Shown one piece after another: positions 27,780-36,216 of a stretch of DNA of 37,416 nt (position 1 is the stretch's first letter; each line of letters opens with the position of its first letter). Where the stretch lies: the NCBI GenBank assembly GCA_016781845.1, contig JADDPP010000403.1, positions 1 through 37,416 on the forward strand, given 5' to 3'. The notes under the pieces are model-generated. The model worked only from the letters and a program-made list of their open reading frames with translations. It was not told the DNA's origin and did no database searches. The DNA is from Rubrobacter sp. (GTDB taxonomy: Bacteria > Chloroflexota > Chloroflexia > Thermobaculales > Thermobaculaceae). Position numbers and translations under genes: made by a program.

Positions 27780-28142
27780 ATGGAAGCGTCCTTCACTCGG
27801 ATGACGGTTCTAGTATCGAACATGGACCGGTCGGTACGCTTTTACAGGGATATCCTTGGACTGCGTCCTCTGACCATGTCGGACGAGTGGAGCGAGTTCT
27901 CGCTGGACGGCGCCTCCCTGGCGCTGCATCCGGGGAGGCAGGCGGGCCTTGCTAACCTCGAGAACGGGACGGACGCTGGCACTCTTCACATCGCCTTTGC
28001 CGTGTCCGACATCGAGCGGGCGTGTGAGGAGTTGTGGACGAAGGGGGTGGTGGTAGACGGCCCCAGGGTGTTGGGAGACCTGCCGCCGATAGCGACGTTC
28101 AGCGACCCGGATGGCCTCTCCCTCGGGCTGGAGAAGAGCTGA
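27780..28142 (+). CDS. VOC-superfamily (glyoxalase-like) protein
   Basis: FTRMTVLVSNMDRSVRFYRDILGLRPL...LHIAFAVSDIERACEELWTKGV...IATFSDPDGLSLGLEKS; preceded by aaggaggtagcga. Confidence 0.9.
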   Translation: MEASFTRMTVLVSNMDRSVRFYRDILGLRPLTMSDEWSEFSLDGASLALHPGRQAGLANLENGTDAGTLHIAFAVSDIERACEELWTKGVVVDGPRVLGDLPPIATFSDPDGLSLGLEKS

Positions 28143-28162
28143 CACGCATCTGTCACGGTTGC

Positions 28163-29314
28163 CTACCGCCTGCCGTACGTGCGGCCCTTCCACTCCTGTC
28201 CCTTGCCGGTGAGGTGTCGCCAGGTGGAGGCCAGATAGTTCGCGCAGATTATCACCGCCGCGAGCGGCTGGAGCGGGCCGTACAGCGGCGACACGCGCAG
28301 GAGCCGGTCGCCGGACAGGCGGGCGGCCAGCATCAGCAGCACGGAGACAGCGGCGGGCCTGACCACAGCGCCTCGGAGCCCGAAGAGCCTGCCCGCAAGC
28401 ACCATCGGCGGCAGGACGGAGGTTATGTTCAGCAGGAGCACTGTGGCCGCGGCGAGCGGAAGACCGCTGCCCGAGGCGGCGTACAGGCTCTTTCGCCACC
28501 CGGCCCATACCTCCCCCAGCCCGTAGTACATACGCACGCGGACCAGTTCGGTCGCGTTCACGAGCAGGAGCTCACAGCCTCCACGTTTGAGCAGCCGGGC
28601 GAGAGCCACGTCGTCCGCGATGTCGCCGCGCACCGCCGCGTAGCCGCCGGACCGCTCATACGCCTGCGAGCGCACGAGGATGAACTGGCCGGTTGCGTAT
28701 GAGACGCGCGAGCGGCGGCTGTTTACAAGGAACGCGGGGCGCACGCAGAGCACGAACGCGGCGAACGCGGGCTGGAGTACCTTCTCCCAGAACGTGCGGC
28801 ACTCCAGATGCTGCACCACGCTCAACATGTCCGCCCTGCGCTTCAGCGCCAGGGCCACCGTCTCCGTGAGCGCTTCGGGGTGGAGCCGCACGTCGGCGTC
28901 CGTGAACAGCAGCCACTCCGACCTCGCCGTGTACGCCGCCTGGTGGCTCGCCCAGCTCTTGCCGACCCACCCCTCGGGCAGCGACTTGCCTCGCATCACC
29001 CCCAGCCGCCCTTCCACCGCGGCGTGCGCCTCGGCGATCTGAAGTGTGCGGTCCCCGGAGTTATCATCGAGCACGAGAACGCGGAAGTTTGGGTATTCCT
29101 GCGCGAGCAGCGAGCGCACGCACGCCTCGACGTTGCGCTCCTCATCGCGCACCGGAAGCACGACCGTTACGGATGGAGCGTTCGTGGGAAGCCTGTTGCG
29201 TCCAGGCGCGGCAAGCGGCACGCGCAGCCGGTAGTGGAGCAGGACCCCGAGCGCCCAGGCCCATAGAAGGTGGGAGGCCCGCAGGCTATGGTAGAGAAGG
29301 CGGTCTGCCCGCAC
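28163..29314 (-). CDS. Family 2 glycosyltransferase, resembling the carotenoid glycosyltransferase (CruC-like) group
   Basis: PSVTVVLPVRDEERNVEACVRSLLAQEYPNFRVLVLDDNSGDRT, GWVGKSWASHQAAYTARSEWLLFTDADVRLHPEAL, C-terminal TM segments and WKGRTY. Confidence 0.82.
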   Translation of the reverse strand: MRADRLLYHSLRASHLLWAWALGVLLHYRLRVPLAAPGRNRLPTNAPSVTVVLPVRDEERNVEACVRSLLAQEYPNFRVLVLDDNSGDRTLQIAEAHAAVEGRLGVMRGKSLPEGWVGKSWASHQAAYTARSEWLLFTDADVRLHPEALTETVALALKRRADMLSVVQHLECRTFWEKVLQPAFAAFVLCVRPAFLVNSRRSRVSYATGQFILVRSQAYERSGGYAAVRGDIADDVALARLLKRGGCELLLVNATELVRVRMYYGLGEVWAGWRKSLYAASGSGLPLAAATVLLLNITSVLPPMVLAGRLFGLRGAVVRPAAVSVLLMLAARLSGDRLLRVSPLYGPLQPLAAVIICANYLASTWRHLTGKGQEWKGRTYGRR

Positions 29315-29414
29315 TCCCGTTTCCCCGGCTAAACGCCTGACTCACTAACAGCAAACCTTCTCACCGGGCATATTTGCACACGTTTTGAACACGGAGGTCA
29401 CATTCTTGCGATGC

Positions 29415-29428
29415 GCCGAACGTTCGGC
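29415..29428. promoter_or_regulatory. Perfect 14-bp palindrome GCCGAACGTTCGGC upstream of the ECF-like sigma gene (possible operator)
   Basis: Self-complementary without a loop, ending 23 bp before the ATG at 29452. Confidence 0.4.
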
Positions 29429-29451
29429 TATAGCGCAAAGAGGTCAGTGGC

Positions 29452-29913
29452 ATGACACCAACACAGTTCGAGCTCTTCTACGATAGAAACGCATCCCGTG
29501 CGTACGGGCTGGCGCGCACTATGCTCGATTCCGAACTTGATGCCGAGCGTACAGTGCAAGAGGCGTTCCTCATAGTATGGAACAATTCCAGGGCGACGAG
29601 CGGCGATTCGTCGGAGGCCACCCAACAGTCCTCACTGATGACTGCTGTTCGGGACCTTTGCTGCGAACGCCTCACCTGCAGCATGCGGGAGGGCACGCTC
29701 TGCGCCCGAAACAATGCGCTGGGAAACCTGCCGGCCGACCTGCGCGATGTCGCGGAGCTCGCGCTGTGTCGAGGGCTCAGCGTGCGGGAGGTTGCCACCT
29801 GCCTGCGCATCCCCGCCGCCGAGGTGCGCGCCAAGATGCTTGCTGGAATGCGCCTGCTGGCGGGACCTTCGTACCCTGCCCAGCTGCAACACGGCCCGGC
29901 CGCCACGGCCTGA
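29452..29913 (+). CDS. ECF sigma-70-like factor (divergent)
   Basis: FELFYDRNASRAYGLARTMLDSELDAERTVQEAFLIVWNN (region 2-like) and LPADLRDVAELALCRGLSVREVATCLRIPAAEVRAKMLAGMRLL (region 4-like HTH). Confidence 0.65.
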   Translation: MTPTQFELFYDRNASRAYGLARTMLDSELDAERTVQEAFLIVWNNSRATSGDSSEATQQSSLMTAVRDLCCERLTCSMREGTLCARNNALGNLPADLRDVAELALCRGLSVREVATCLRIPAAEVRAKMLAGMRLLAGPSYPAQLQHGPAATA

Positions 29914-29996
29914 AGTCTCCTTCAGACCTGCCTCCCCGGCCCGTTGAGTGTCGGCGTGCGAAAAATCGCATCGGTTGTGAAGGCGGCGCGTGCGAG

Positions 29997-30047
29997 GAAT
30001 CCGTACCTCAGGACCACGGATTCTGAGCGAAGCGAAGAATGACATTC
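29997..30047. repeat. Hairpin plus tgagcgaagcgaagaatgaca-type extragenic repeat
   Basis: Arms gaatccgt (29997-30004) / acggattc (30016-30023), followed by tgagcgaagcgaagaatgacatt; end motif related to the element at 252-339. Confidence 0.65.
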
Positions 30048-30126
30048 CCCTGGCCTCTACATGGCCTCCGTATCACTCAACGGCGCGTAGCTTGCATTCT
30101 ACGTGACCGCTCAGGAGGAAAGAGGA

Positions 30127-30906
30127 ATGCAGCTTGAAGGCAGGGTGGCGCTTGTTACCGGGGCGGGGTCGGGGATAGGACGGGCGGCGGCGGTGCTGCT
30201 CGCGAAGGAGGGTGCGAGGATAGCCGCGCTCGACGTTACCGAGGACTCGCTCCAGGACGTGGTCGCGGAGATCAAGCAGGGCGGCGGCGAGGCGATGCCG
30301 CTGGCGGCGGATGTGTCGCAGCCAGACCACATGCAGCAGGCGATACAGCAGGCAGGCGAGCGCTGGGGCCGCATGGATATAGTATTCGCCAACGCGGGCA
30401 TCAACGGCGTGTGGGCGCCGCTGGAAGAGCTTGAGCCGGAGGAGTGGGACCGCACGCTGAGCATCAACCTCAAGGGCACCTTCCTCACCGTGAAGTATGC
30501 CATTCCGTACCTTAAGCGGCAGGGCGGCTCGGTGATCGTCACGTCATCCGTGAACGGCACCCGCATCTTCAGCAACACGGGCGCGACGGCTTACTCGTGC
30601 TCCAAGGGTGGCCAGGTGATCTTCACACAGATGGTAGCTCTGGAGCTGGCCAGGTACGGGATCCGTGTCAACGCCATCTGTCCGGGGGCTATAGAGACGA
30701 ACATCGGACAGCGCACCGAGCAGCGCGACACGGACGAGGTGAAGATCCCGGTGGAGTTCCCCGAGGGTTCTCATCCCCTTGAGGGAAGGGCCGGAACGCC
30801 GGAGCAGGTGGCGCAGGTGGTGTTGTTCCTGGCCTCGGACGCTTCGAGCCACGTTACCGGCACCCCTATCTGGGTAGAGGGCGCGGAGTCGCTGCTGATT
30901 GGGTAG
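30127..30906 (+). CDS. SDR-family oxidoreductase
   Basis: MQLEGRVALVTGAGSGIGRAAAVLLAKEGA, IVFANAGINGVW, AYSCSKGGQVIFTQMVALELARYGIRVNAICPGAIETN; ATG preceded by aggaggaaagagga. Confidence 0.94.
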   Translation: MQLEGRVALVTGAGSGIGRAAAVLLAKEGARIAALDVTEDSLQDVVAEIKQGGGEAMPLAADVSQPDHMQQAIQQAGERWGRMDIVFANAGINGVWAPLEELEPEEWDRTLSINLKGTFLTVKYAIPYLKRQGGSVIVTSSVNGTRIFSNTGATAYSCSKGGQVIFTQMVALELARYGIRVNAICPGAIETNIGQRTEQRDTDEVKIPVEFPEGSHPLEGRAGTPEQVAQVVLFLASDASSHVTGTPIWVEGAESLLIG

Positions 30907-30949
30907 CCCCTGCAGGGTCACCACACAAGAGAGTTGGAGGGGTTGGAGG

Positions 30950-31972
30950 ATGCAGTCGTTGCGTATCGGGTTGATCGGGTGTGGGGGCAAGGGTGCGGGT
31001 CACGCGAGGACCTTGCTCTCACTGCCGGGCGTACAGATCGCCGGCATCGTAGATCCTGTTGAGGCGAGCCACGAGAGGGTGCATCGTGCGCATCCCGTGC
31101 TCGCTGAGGCGCCGGGCTTTGCGACGACGGAGGAGCTCTACGACGCGGTGGAGCTCGACGCGGTGCAGATCATTACCCCACACACCCTGCACTACCCACA
31201 GGTGACGGAGGCGATAGGCCGTGGCCTGCACGTGCTCTGCGAGAAGCCATTAGCAGTGACGTCGGAAGAGGCGCGGGATATTGCCGCAAGGGCGGATGCG
31301 GCGGGAGTGGTGGTGAGCGTGAGCTACCAGCGACGGCTCGACCCGGCGTACATGTACATGCGCAGGGCTATCGAGGCAGGCGAGCTGGGTGAGATACAGA
31401 CGGTGGCCATCCTCAACGGGCAGAGCTGGCGCAGAGCCACGACCGGCAGCTGGCGTCAGGACCCGGCGCTCTCCGGCGGCGGGATGCTGATGGACAGCGG
31501 CAGCCATCACGTCGAGTCGCTTCTCTCGCTCGCCGGACAGCCAGTGGAGTCCGTTACCGCGCTGGTCGAGAACTTCGGCCTACCCGTGGATATCAACAGC
31601 TCTACAACGATTGGCTTTGCCGGTGGAGTGCAGGGCCAGCTAACAATTATCGGCGACCTGCCCGCGACGTGGATCGAGCAGGTGGTGGTGAGTGGCAGCG
31701 AGGGCATCCTGCGCTACGAGACGGAGCCGCATCACCCGTTCAAGACCGGGAGGTTGTGGCAGTACCGCGACGGCGAGATCGTGCAGCCGCTCAGGATGCC
31801 GGGCAACCGCCTCGTGGACCCGGCGTGGCTGGCGGCGATTCGTGGGGAGGGCCCGAATCCTTCGCCGCCGGAGGTCGGCGTGCGGGTCGCGGAGCTGACT
31901 GAGGCCATCTACCAGTCCGCGCGTGAGGGTAGGACAGTGAACCTTGCTCCGGTGGCTGGCGCGGCGAGGTGA
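30950..31972 (+). CDS. Gfo/Idh/MocA family oxidoreductase
   Basis: LRIGLIGCGGKGAGHARTL, AVQIITPHTLHYPQVTEAIGRGLHVLCEKPLAVT, GGGMLMDSGSHHVESLLSL; ATG preceded by tggagg. Confidence 0.93.
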   Translation: MQSLRIGLIGCGGKGAGHARTLLSLPGVQIAGIVDPVEASHERVHRAHPVLAEAPGFATTEELYDAVELDAVQIITPHTLHYPQVTEAIGRGLHVLCEKPLAVTSEEARDIAARADAAGVVVSVSYQRRLDPAYMYMRRAIEAGELGEIQTVAILNGQSWRRATTGSWRQDPALSGGGMLMDSGSHHVESLLSLAGQPVESVTALVENFGLPVDINSSTTIGFAGGVQGQLTIIGDLPATWIEQVVVSGSEGILRYETEPHHPFKTGRLWQYRDGEIVQPLRMPGNRLVDPAWLAAIRGEGPNPSPPEVGVRVAELTEAIYQSAREGRTVNLAPVAGAAR

Positions 31973-32154
31973 GGCAGCGTCGGTAATCAAATCTGCTCAA
32001 TCACTCCAGTATTATCACCGAAGCTCGCCGGGCGGCTCGCTCTGTTGCTGAGTGCCTCGCTGTGCTCCACGTTACGGGTTCCTGCCAGACGGTCAAGGCA
32101 AGCGCTTACCCGGATACCGTGCGATTCACAGACTGATGTATCATTGGCAGTCGG

Positions 32155-33003
32155 CTACAGCTGCTCGCCATCCACCTCCACATACCGTCCCGCGCTCGAA
32201 TGCACCCAGCCGTAGCCGCACTCTCGACCGAGGTGGTACCAGCGCGAGGAGCCGGCCACGGACTGCCCGCCCTCCGTGTAGCCGTCCGTGACGAGCACCG
32301 CCGGGCCGAGCGGCCTCAGAACCCGCCCGGCACGCGACGGCGCGGCGCGAGCGATTACACCGGGTGCGACGACTTCCAGCGTGCCCGGTCGCCACACTAC
32401 GCCGGGCCGCGTTGCCTGCGCATTCTGTCCTGCGTAGTACCGCCGAATACCCAGCACGACCGCGTCCGCGACCACCTGAGGGCTGTCACTCAGCAGGCGA
32501 GCCTGACGTGCGTGTGTGTGGGAACCGCACTCGACGAGCGCGGAGATGAACGGCTGGCTTCCGTAGATCTCTTCTCGCGGACCCTTCCGACTCGCGGAAC
32601 GCGGCCCTACACGCACGTCTCGGGTCCGCATCGCGAGCCCGACCTCCCGCGCCACTGTCGAGGCGAGAGAGTGTGACGCACGGCGTCCAGGACCGTGCGC
32701 AGAGCAGATACCTGTCACGCTCGGCTGCTTGCCCCCGTGCGAGCACAGTTCGAGGACTATCTTCTGCGCGTGCGCCCCAGGGCAGGCACGCAGCCACATC
32801 TCCGCTTGCTGGTACTGCTTTCGCAGCATCGGCAGGTCGCCCCCTTGCTCGAAGCCGGGCCAGAACATCTCCACCTCGTAGCCCCGCAGCTCGAGCAGCG
32901 ACTCGCGCACCAGCCTGGCGATGACTCGCATCCCCTCCCCCTCCACGTACCCGTCGAGCCCCCTGTCCCGCCGAACGCTCGGCAGCAGCACTACGTACCT
33001 CAA
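32155..33003 (-). CDS. N-acetylmuramoyl-L-alanine amidase (Amidase_3-like) with C-terminal SH3-like tail, probable endolysin
   Basis: RYVVLLPSVRRDRGLDGYVEGEGMRVIARLVRESL...KIVLELCSHGG...GLAMRTRDVRV...PFISALVECGSHTHARQARLL. C-terminal VLRPLGPAVLVTDGYTEGGQSVAGSSRWYHLG...GWVHSSAGRYVEV. TTG start after AAAGGAGAACGGG. Confidence 0.72.
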   Translation of the reverse strand: MRYVVLLPSVRRDRGLDGYVEGEGMRVIARLVRESLLELRGYEVEMFWPGFEQGGDLPMLRKQYQQAEMWLRACPGAHAQKIVLELCSHGGKQPSVTGICSAHGPGRRASHSLASTVAREVGLAMRTRDVRVGPRSASRKGPREEIYGSQPFISALVECGSHTHARQARLLSDSPQVVADAVVLGIRRYYAGQNAQATRPGVVWRPGTLEVVAPGVIARAAPSRAGRVLRPLGPAVLVTDGYTEGGQSVAGSSRWYHLGRECGYGWVHSSAGRYVEVDGEQL

Positions 33004-33056
33004 CCCGTTCTCCTTTCAGTTACGAGCAACGAGTGGTGAGGATGGCTCGTCACTCA

Positions 33057-33662
33057 TTACCCCCTTGCCTCCGCCAGCAGCAGCCCCCCGCTGCACTGGA
33101 CGCTGACGCCGCTCGCCACCACTCTTAGTTGCAGGCGTAGACGCCACGTACCGGCGCCCGCGACAGGCACCCGCGCGGTGTGCATACAGACCTGGTGCAG
33201 ATTTGCGAGCGCGCTGCCCCAGCTCACAACCGGCCCCACGCCCGCGCCGTCCACGCTCACCCGCATCTGCCAGACGGCGTCCGCGGACTGCGAGCTGCCG
33301 CGCAACCCCAGCCACCCGCTTGCCCACAGCGCGCAAGGGTCAGCCGTGCGCACGTCCGCGGTGAGCGCGTCCTGCCACGTCACCCCATCCGTGTAGGCAA
33401 AGCTCTGGGGCGGGGAGGAAGTGGAAGCGGAGCCTGGTAGACCTGCGTGGTCCGGGTCGTGCCCGAGCGTCGCCACGACGGTTCGCTCTCCACCCGGCGT
33501 GAGCGCGACCACGCACTCCACGTCAGGCGCGAGCATCTGCCCTTGCACCCCGTCTCCCAGGCGTGCGACCACCGCCGTACCCTCGGAGCCATCAAGCTCC
33601 ACGAGCGCCGTCCGCGCCTCCAGGTCCGCCGAGCGCATCCGCGCCAAGCTCGTCTCGCGCAT
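33057..33662 (-). CDS. Phage-tail-cassette protein, possible N-terminal OB-fold and beta-rich C-terminal region
   Basis: ATG after GCAGGAGAAGTT. ARTALVELDGSEGTAVVARLGDGVQGQMLAPDVECVVALTPGGERTVVATL is OB-like by eye. Same-strand position between the tail protein and the amidase. Confidence 0.45.
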   Translation of the reverse strand: MRETSLARMRSADLEARTALVELDGSEGTAVVARLGDGVQGQMLAPDVECVVALTPGGERTVVATLGHDPDHAGLPGSASTSSPPQSFAYTDGVTWQDALTADVRTADPCALWASGWLGLRGSSQSADAVWQMRVSVDGAGVGPVVSWGSALANLHQVCMHTARVPVAGAGTWRLRLQLRVVASGVSVQCSGGLLLAEARG

Positions 33663-33718
33663 AACTTCTCCTGCTAACAAGTGATTGGTAACACACTCCA
33701 CTCATCGCTTACGACTCG

Positions 33719-35731
33719 CTACTCCTCACCGAATGTGAGATCCTGCAGCCATTCGCCCTTACCGGGGTCATAGCGCTCCTCGAAGCTGGTCACGGTGCGG
33801 GTCTCCGGCAGGGCCGTCTCGTAGGGGTATATATCCACGCGGTCCCAGAGCTCGAGACCGAGGTTGGGCATGCTGCGCAACCTCCCCGTCCGCGCCCTCC
33901 TGCGCGCCGCGGCCAGCATCGCCTCAGCAAGCGCGGTCGCCTCCGCGTTGTCCGCGAGAGAGGGGTCGAGCAGCTTCACGAGGCGCTGCCCGAGCCGTGT
34001 AACCGCCTCCGGGTCCATCGCTTCACCGTAGACAGTCGTTCCCCGCTTGCCGTACGCCTGCACGTGGTTCGGCTCCAGCGGCCCGCTCGCCAACTCCCAG
34101 CTCAGCAGCGGCTGCCCGCCGTACCCATACGAGTACGCGGGGGCCGCCGTGTCACTCGGATCCACAAGTACGAGCCCATCACCACTGGGACGCAGGCGCT
34201 CCGGTACCTGGTCGAGCAGCCTGCGCGCGGCAGCGAGCGTGCTCTCCCCCGGCGCGACCGCGAACGAAGGCTTGTGGGTGGCCTGCGCCGATGGGCTGGC
34301 TGCAAGCGAGAGCTTCAGCCCCGCGAGCGCGGTAAGCTCCGCGAGCATCACGTGTATCGAGTGCGTGCGGTCCCACGCGAACGACCGGTTCGCTCGATAC
34401 GCCGACAGCGCCAGGAGCGCGTCGCGGCACTCCACGAGCAGCATTCTTTCCCCGGCCTCCTCCACGCGCCGGACCTCCGCTACCTCCTGTTCCGGCAACC
34501 CTGCCGAGAGCGGACCGCCAGGGGTGTGGAGCCCTCGGGAGAGGCGGATACCCGCTCCGGGCCTCAGAAGCTCCAGCTCCGCGGACCGGCTAGCACCGTC
34601 CGCGTCGGAGAGCACGAGCCGTAGCGCGCCGGGCACTTGCAGGCAGTACGACCGCAGCCTGCCGGAGAGCTCCAGCGTTCGCGCCGCTGTGTCAACCGCC
34701 CAGCCAGACCTCTCGCCGGCAAGCAGGGCCTCAGTGGCGGAGGGACCCGAAATCAGGAGCGCCGGGACGCTCACCACGCCCACGGGCGCCGGAGCTGTCC
34801 ACTCGCTGATACCGTAGCCCGAGAAGACGCGGTGCGCTATCTCCAGCCGGTCCGGTCCTCCGGGTCGCCCCGCCCAGTACGAACAGTGCTCCGTGCCCGT
34901 GATGGAGGCGAGCGAGGGCTGGTAGAAGCGGTATCCGGTGTCGGAGTCGGCCCACTGCAGCGTACCCAGCCCCAGCCAGTTGCCGGCGGCGGTACTGTAG
35001 CCGTCACCCATCAGCGTGAGGAACACGCCCCAGGGGTACTCCCCCTGCCCCGACTGGCCGGTGATAGCCACGTGCCAGTCGCCGTTGTGTACGCAAGTCA
35101 GCCCCTCGACGTTCCGGAACTTCGGCACGGTCGCGCTCGTAATTGCGCCGTACGTGCCGGAGCTGGTAAGCATCCGGTATCGCAGCTCCACCGTGCTCGC
35201 CCCGCTCTGCACCGCTCCCGCCGCCCACAGAAAGAATCGGTCGTTCGTGCCGGCACGCGCCGCAAGAGCCACCGCCCGCACCGGCGCGGCAGTGTCCGCT
35301 GCCACGAGGTTCTCTCCCGTCCAGGACACGCCGTTGTTCGTGCTCACACGCCGCACCACGGTGACGCCATCTGGCCTGACGTACCCCATGTTCACGGTCG
35401 TCGAGCCGGAAACCATACTCGGAGGAATAGATGAGCTCGCGACGCCCGCGCCGAGCAGCGACCACGCCGCGCCCCACCCGGCTGGACTCACCGGGTCGGT
35501 GATGCGCTGCGCGAGAAGGTCGCCGTTCGCCAGGATACGCATCCGGCACAGGCTTCCATCGGCGGCGATGCACGCGGCGAACTGCGCCGCGTCGCCGGCC
35601 TCGCTGTGGATGGGAGTGGCCGCGAGCGGGTGCGCGCCCCACCTGCGCGACGTCGCGGTGAGCCACTGGATGTACGGCCGCTGCGTCCGCTCCTTCTGCG
35701 CCGCGAGCAATTGCTCCGTAAGCGCCTTCAC
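33719..35731 (-). CDS. 670-aa tail-associated protein: N-terminal beta-propeller-like region plus C-terminal tail-hub-like region
   Basis: GTG start after AGAAAGGAGGCCCG. Asp-box-like STNNGVSW. C-terminal LLVECRDALLALSAYR..., ESTLAAARRLLDQVPERLRPSGDGLVLVDPSD, TALPETRTVTSFEERYDPGKGEWLQDLTFGEE, resembling tail hub/baseplate proteins. Confidence 0.6.
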   Translation of the reverse strand: MKALTEQLLAAQKERTQRPYIQWLTATSRRWGAHPLAATPIHSEAGDAAQFAACIAADGSLCRMRILANGDLLAQRITDPVSPAGWGAAWSLLGAGVASSSIPPSMVSGSTTVNMGYVRPDGVTVVRRVSTNNGVSWTGENLVAADTAAPVRAVALAARAGTNDRFFLWAAGAVQSGASTVELRYRMLTSSGTYGAITSATVPKFRNVEGLTCVHNGDWHVAITGQSGQGEYPWGVFLTLMGDGYSTAAGNWLGLGTLQWADSDTGYRFYQPSLASITGTEHCSYWAGRPGGPDRLEIAHRVFSGYGISEWTAPAPVGVVSVPALLISGPSATEALLAGERSGWAVDTAARTLELSGRLRSYCLQVPGALRLVLSDADGASRSAELELLRPGAGIRLSRGLHTPGGPLSAGLPEQEVAEVRRVEEAGERMLLVECRDALLALSAYRANRSFAWDRTHSIHVMLAELTALAGLKLSLAASPSAQATHKPSFAVAPGESTLAAARRLLDQVPERLRPSGDGLVLVDPSDTAAPAYSYGYGGQPLLSWELASGPLEPNHVQAYGKRGTTVYGEAMDPEAVTRLGQRLVKLLDPSLADNAEATALAEAMLAAARRRARTGRLRSMPNLGLELWDRVDIYPYETALPETRTVTSFEERYDPGKGEWLQDLTFGEE

Positions 35732-35751
35732 CGGGCCTCCTTTCTATGTCG

Positions 35752-36174
35752 TTACAGGGCTTCGATGAGGGTGAGTTCGGCGGTGGTTGTGGGCTCGGGT
35801 GGGTAAGTGTGCTCCTCGAGGGCGAGGAAGCGTACCTGGTAGCTCTCGCCCTCGGGGGTGACGAGCGTGATGAGTGCCCCTTCGAGGGAGTAGAACGAGC
35901 GCAGCTGCGCGACCGTGCCTCCAGCGGCCGCTGCCTGCCGAAGGCTTACGCCGTGCGGCTCGAAGCGCGCCACCAGCTTCCACTCCCGCGGGCCGCCTCC
36001 GAAGTCCGCGTACGCGGTGCCGCCTGTGGCAAGCGTCATAGGGCGCCCTGCCCGCGCCCTTCGCGTGGGGAATGCCTTGCGCCCCCGCTCCAGTGCCAGG
36101 AAGAACCCCACAGCCGCGCCGCCGTTCACAGACGAATGCGCGAGGGTGAAGTCGCAGTCTACGCCGGGCGTCAA
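35752..36174 (-). CDS. Small phage-tail-cassette protein
   Basis: TTG start after GCGAAAGGAGGTAAC. 140 aa, SFYSLEGALITLVTPEGESYQVRFLALEEHTYPPEPTTTAELTLIEAL; position directly before the 670-aa tail protein. Confidence 0.45.
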   Translation of the reverse strand: MTPGVDCDFTLAHSSVNGGAAVGFFLALERGRKAFPTRRARAGRPMTLATGGTAYADFGGGPREWKLVARFEPHGVSLRQAAAAGGTVAQLRSFYSLEGALITLVTPEGESYQVRFLALEEHTYPPEPTTTAELTLIEAL

Positions 36175-36216
36175 GTTACCTCCTTTCGCAATGATGAGTG
36201 CTGAGAGCCCGTAGGG

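Noticed and set aside
29415-29428. Calling GCCGAACGTTCGGC a LexA/SOS box
   Set aside because: The Gram-positive-type SOS box needs GAAC-N4-GTTC; here the half-sites abut with no spacer.
34047-34817. 256-aa plus-strand ORF opposite the 670-aa tail protein
   Set aside because: Ser/Arg/Pro-rich antisense shadow without recognisable motifs.
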